Shown here: piece after piece, positions 61,290 to 64,000 of the stretch
How the letters are laid out: each line of letters opens with the position of its first letter
How positions within the stretch are numbered: the stretch's first letter is position 1
Source: Paenibacillus psychroresistens
Lineage (GTDB): Bacteria; Bacillota; Bacilli; Paenibacillales; NBRC-103111
NCBI RefSeq assembly: GCF_009728935.1
Contig: NZ_CP034235.1
Coordinates: 2,766,001 to 2,830,000 of the forward strand
Length of the DNA stretch: 64,000 nucleotides
Reading direction: 5' to 3'
Translations under genes and position numbers: made by a program
Notes under the pieces: generated by a model
What the model was told of the DNA's origin: nothing
Seen by the model: the letters and a program-made list of their open reading frames with translations, nothing else
Database searches by the model: none

Positions 61290-61787
61290 CTATATATAGT
61301 ATAACCCAATTAGCCTTTTGGCTTCAAGAGGTGGAATAGCCAACAATCGTTGTTTACTGTTAACTACTTCCATCCCATAGTGATCTATGTAATATTCCAT
61401 TAATCCTGTCTTTGCTTTCAGCAATACATAGCCGTCTCCACCGTTTTCTAAACTAAATAGACAGGCTTGGGCGAATAAAACTTCCCCTGCATTTATAAAC
61501 TGTTGCGATGGTTTTCGATTAAGAGGTGCTTTTTCAGTAAGCTCGAGCTCAACATATCCTTCTCTAAAGGCAATTGCAATTAATCCTTGAATAATATTAT
61601 TAATATTATTACCAATAATGTGTAACTTATATGCGGTATATTCATGATTTTTCTGAAAGTATTCGCTCCAGTTTAGCCCTCGAGACCATCCTTCGCTTTT
61701 CCTTATAAGTGGCAAATCAGCCCGGGTCAATAAACTGAATCCTGCATCATATATTTCACCATTGCGATGATTCAATTTCCAAGTCAA
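61290..61787 (-). CDS. GNAT-fold acetyltransferase-like protein (165 aa)
   Basis: The C-terminal half has the GNAT-like layout GEVLFAQACLFSLENGGDGYV...KTGLMEYYIDHYGMEVV, where the Tyr-rich helix resembles the 'YxxxYGF' end of N-acetyltransferases. The acetyl-CoA loop R/QxxGxG/A is not clear. It starts at ATG 61787 behind AGGAACC. The short gene after it begins only 18 bases later, so the two form a unit. A role as a toxin or modifier is speculative. Confidence 0.6.
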   Translation of the reverse strand: MTWKLNHRNGEIYDAGFSLLTRADLPLIRKSEGWSRGLNWSEYFQKNHEYTAYKLHIIGNNINNIIQGLIAIAFREGYVELELTEKAPLNRKPSQQFINAGEVLFAQACLFSLENGGDGYVLLKAKTGLMEYYIDHYGMEVVNSKQRLLAIPPLEAKRLIGLYYI

Positions 61788-61863
61788 GACAGGTTCCTCC
61801 TAGCCAATTCCTTGCTTCATTGTACTATAATATTTGAAATCGAACTAGCATCACTATTGCCTG

Positions 61864-61945
61864 CATGATCCTATCAGTACTGACAAAGAAGGGAATGAAA
61901 TTACGCTTATTGATATCTTAGGTACAGAAACGTGATTTAATGAAA
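61864..61945 (+). pseudogene. sigK-like gene remnant
   Basis: 61864-61932 matches sigK 60649-60717 with eight differences in 69 bases. The remaining bases (CGTGATTTAATGAAA) match the region near the end of sigK (CGTGCATTAATGAAG). The middle is missing, as if deletion joined two CAGAAxCG/GAGAAGCG-like words. It is thus the scar of a second sigma-K-like gene, about 0.9 kb after sigK. Confidence 0.75.
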
Positions 61946-62042
61946 GGGGGAATTCATATATTATGTCGAATTGTTTATCTTGAACATTTTATGAAGAGAT
62001 GGCTGGACTATTTCACTACTAACTGATTCTGAAAGGATTATA

Positions 62043-62254
62043 ATGAGGCTAAAATTAGGTGTTTTTATTATCATGTTTACATTAGTAATGAATGCTTGCA
62101 GTAGTTATGAAATAACTCGAATAAACAGTAAGACTTCAGGAAATACAGAGCTTGATAGCATGATGATGCTGAGATACAAGTAACAAGAACCTGGGAAAAC
62201 GATGAGAAAGATCAAACTTCGTATTCAATTATCAAAGATAAGGGATTATGGTAA
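62043..62254 (+). pseudogene. Frameshifted small lipoprotein remnant
   Basis: ATG 62043 (AAAGGA upstream) opens MRLKLGVFIIMFTLVMNAC, a lipoprotein signal, then SSYEITRINSKTSGNTELD and stops at 62183. In another frame HDDAEIQVTRTWENDEKDQTS-type sequence continues to TAA 62254. The break is near 62158. It looks like a lipoprotein shortened by frameshift. Confidence 0.45.
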
Positions 62255-62329
62255 ATGGACAATCGGTTTTAAGAATTTTGTTGGTAAGAGTCGGTATGTT
62301 ATTATATGATTCGAGAGGCAGTGATAATA

Positions 62330-62830
62330 ATGAACAACAAAACAAGCGATATAACTCATGATTTTAGCGATCCTATCCCATTGCAGGTACTTTCAGTTGA
62401 TAAAGCGTACGACCTTATCCCTAAAGAGAAAGGTGTTTACATAATCCTTCGAGATAGTAGTGAACCTGTAGTTTTCTTAGAGGAAAGTGTAGGAGGGCAT
62501 TTTAAGAATCAAGATCCGACCGTATCTATTAAAGTATTATCAAAAAAATGGATTCCGGATACGGAAATACTGTACATCGGTCAATGTGGGTCAGGTATAT
62601 CAAAAGGAACTCTACGTTCTAGAATTAAACAATACATGGATTTTGGGAATGGCAAACCTGTTGGGCACTGGGGCGGCAGGTATATCTGGCAAATTTCCGA
62701 TCATAAAGATCTATTCATCGTATTTAAAGCTGTTCCAGACGATGAGGATCCTCGAGAGGTTGAGCAAGAATTAATTTACAGGTTTATGAAAGTTTACGGG
62801 GATCTTCCATTTGCTAATACAAATAAATAA
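62330..62830 (+). CDS. GIY-YIG-like stand-alone domain protein (166 aa)
   Basis: From ATG 62330 (GAGAGG about ten bases upstream). KGVYII (GIY) and EILYIGQCG (YIG) are spaced about 55 residues, wider than usual, followed by LRSRIKQY (Arg), GGRYIWQI, EQELIYRF (metal Glu) and a final NTN. That is the GIY-YIG nuclease order. No DNA-binding domain is attached. It may be a homing, restriction-like or repair nuclease. Enzymatic activity is not proven. Confidence 0.7.
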   Translation: MNNKTSDITHDFSDPIPLQVLSVDKAYDLIPKEKGVYIILRDSSEPVVFLEESVGGHFKNQDPTVSIKVLSKKWIPDTEILYIGQCGSGISKGTLRSRIKQYMDFGNGKPVGHWGGRYIWQISDHKDLFIVFKAVPDDEDPREVEQELIYRFMKVYGDLPFANTNK

Positions 62831-62886
62831 AGCCAATAAAACATATGCTAGATTACATACCATTTTACAACAAAAGGGGATTACCT

Positions 62887-64000
62887 ATGTTCAACCGGCG
62901 GTTAGCTAGACTATCATCTAAAGCTCTCTTCGTTTTTCTATTATTCCTATTGTCGATGATATTCTTGGCTGCTTCCGCATTCGCAGCAGTTGATAGCAAG
63001 TCAATTTCCGTAATGATTGATGGAAAAGAGCAGCAATATGAGCAGTCGCCGCTAATTGAAAAGGGACATACCTTAGTGCCGTTGCGTGCCATTTTTGAAG
63101 CATTAGGTGCAGAGATTAAATGGAATGCAGTGACTCGCACTGCAACTGCAACTAAAGATGATATAGAAGTTGTAATCACAATCGGTCAAAAAACAGCCTA
63201 TGTGAACAGTCGCCCACAGCTGCTCGATGTGAGTGCTCAAATCATCAATGGGCATACGATGGTTCCGCTTCGCTTCATTAGTCAAGCTTTTGGAGCTTAT
63301 GTGAATTGGCGGCCTTCGACGAATACAGTAGCTATTAAAACGACTAGGATAACTCCTGAAACCTCCAAGCTCCAAATGCCTCTAAAAGCTGTCGAATCGG
63401 CTCCAATTGAAGCAGTAACAAGTCCGAATGGTATACCTCAAATAGAAGAGGCAGTTCTACTTAAAGCACCTTTAAACCCACCTCTAGCAACTCCAATGTT
63501 TACGGTTCCATTGTCTGAGTTAAGTCGAAATTGGAAGTCTTTTGATACCGTTCATTTCAGAATCTACTATTATGATCAAGAGAGAGAGCAAGATATAATC
63601 ATCCAATCGCAATATTTTGATGAAATTTACGAGATATTATTAATAGAATTCGGCCATCCTATGCCTGAACAAATACCGGTTTATTTCTATAATGAAACCG
63701 ATTACTTAGCAATCAAGGAGCTTCCGCCATGGTCCATTGCTGCTTGGGAACCAGCAACGGATAGCATGAAAATTAAATTAGAAGCTGCCCACGTCAATAA
63801 TCAGGACTTAATGAGTTTTAGACATGAGCTTACTCATGCGATCACTTTATCTTCTATTGATTCCTCTCTCTATGAAGCACCAACCTGGTTTATGGAAGGG
63901 GCAGCCACTTATTTTGAACAAGCACAGCCTTACTATGATCTAGCGCGTTCTAGAGTATTGTATAAAGCTCTGCAAGATAATAAGTTAATTGCTTTCTCGG
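62887..64000 (+). CDS. Stalk-domain (copper-amine-oxidase-N) gluzincin peptidase, 3' truncated by the window
   Basis: Frame open from ATG 62887 (AAAGGGGA upstream) to the window end, 371 residues. A signal peptide (about 1-34) is followed by the stalk domain with two repeats (HTLVPLRAIFEALGAEIKW; HTMVPLRFISQAFGAYVNW), a linker and a peptidase MA-like domain with zinc motif HELTH (His313, Glu314, His317) and a later Glu in WFMEGAATYF, the third ligand. It is secreted and probably cell-wall associated. Confidence 0.9.
   Translation, partial: MFNRRLARLSSKALFVFLLFLLSMIFLAASAFAAVDSKSISVMIDGKEQQYEQSPLIEKGHTLVPLRAIFEALGAEIKWNAVTRTATATKDDIEVVITIGQKTAYVNSRPQLLDVSAQIINGHTMVPLRFISQAFGAYVNWRPSTNTVAIKTTRITPETSKLQMPLKAVESAPIEAVTSPNGIPQIEEAVLLKAPLNPPLATPMFTVPLSELSRNWKSFDTVHFRIYYYDQEREQDIIIQSQYFDEIYEILLIEFGHPMPEQIPVYFYNETDYLAIKELPPWSIAAWEPATDSMKIKLEAAHVNNQDLMSFRHELTHAITLSSIDSSLYEAPTWFMEGAATYFEQAQPYYDLARSRVLYKALQDNKLIAFS

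Noticed and set aside
1..64000. tRNA, rRNA, CRISPR arrays and transposases
   Set aside because: No cloverleaf or rRNA-like sequence, no regularly spaced direct repeats, and no transposase motifs were seen on reading both strands.

Overview
The window looks like chromosome of an endospore-forming, low-GC Gram-positive of the Paenibacillus type, probably a cold-adapted one. The evidence is an uninterrupted pro-sigma-K gene, a spore germinant-receptor operon, YesM/YesN-type two-component control of sugar ABC transporters, several copper-amine-oxidase-N ('stalk') secreted proteins, S-layer-homology anchoring, CcpA-type cre boxes and strong AGGAGG ribosome sites. An S-layer-anchored DUF3494 (ice-binding) protein, an acyl-lipid desaturase and a DEAD-box helicase fit a psychrotolerant lifestyle (inference). 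No rRNA, tRNA, CRISPR array, intact insertion sequence or recognisable prophage was seen.

Layout. 1-6.1 kb: end of a nucleoside/sugar-type permease, a sulfite-oxidase-like molybdoenzyme, then a Crp/Fnr regulator, an SsuBCA-like ABC importer and a metallo-beta-lactamase-fold hydrolase. 6.1-10.9 kb: a DUF218 membrane protein, a PilZ protein and a decaying ger operon on the minus strand. 11.3-17.6 kb: a cre-controlled sugar ABC transporter with two GH76 endo-alpha-mannanase-like enzymes. 17.6-25.2 kb: Nudix hydrolase, conserved unknowns, a CtpA-type protease, a stalk-domain protein and a DEAD-box helicase. 25.3-33.5 kb: YesM/YesN pair, sugar ABC transporter and a GH42 beta-galactosidase. 34.0-39.3 kb: a compact NAD-salvage operon (NrtR-like regulator, HAD phosphatase, PRPP-synthetase-like, NAMPT-like, PnuC, NadR) closed by a very strong terminator. 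39.4-43.6 kb: mini kinase-like protein, desaturase and glgC-glgD behind a cre box. 43.7-51.4 kb: surface and secreted proteins (ice-binding SLH protein, DUF5050-like protein, M14 carboxypeptidase, beta-lactamase-fold lipoprotein) plus an SPFH gene remnant. 51.5-60.1 kb: a nine-gene Bat-type operon (MoxR, DUF58, two von Willebrand A proteins, TPR protein, BatD) ending in a BlaI/BlaR1-like pair. 60.2-64 kb: sigK, a small gene pair, a sigK-like remnant, a GIY-YIG protein and the start of a gluzincin protease.

The most notable items are: the NAD operon, whose PRPP-synthetase-like and NAMPT-like proteins could instead form an ADP-ribose-to-NAD+ route; the Bat operon with its own sensor-less BlaR1-like regulator; two dispersed structural palindromes whose inner stems differ in sequence but stay paired; and several gene remnants (ger operon, SPFH gene, sigK-like fragment, lipoprotein) that show how this chromosome is eroding.
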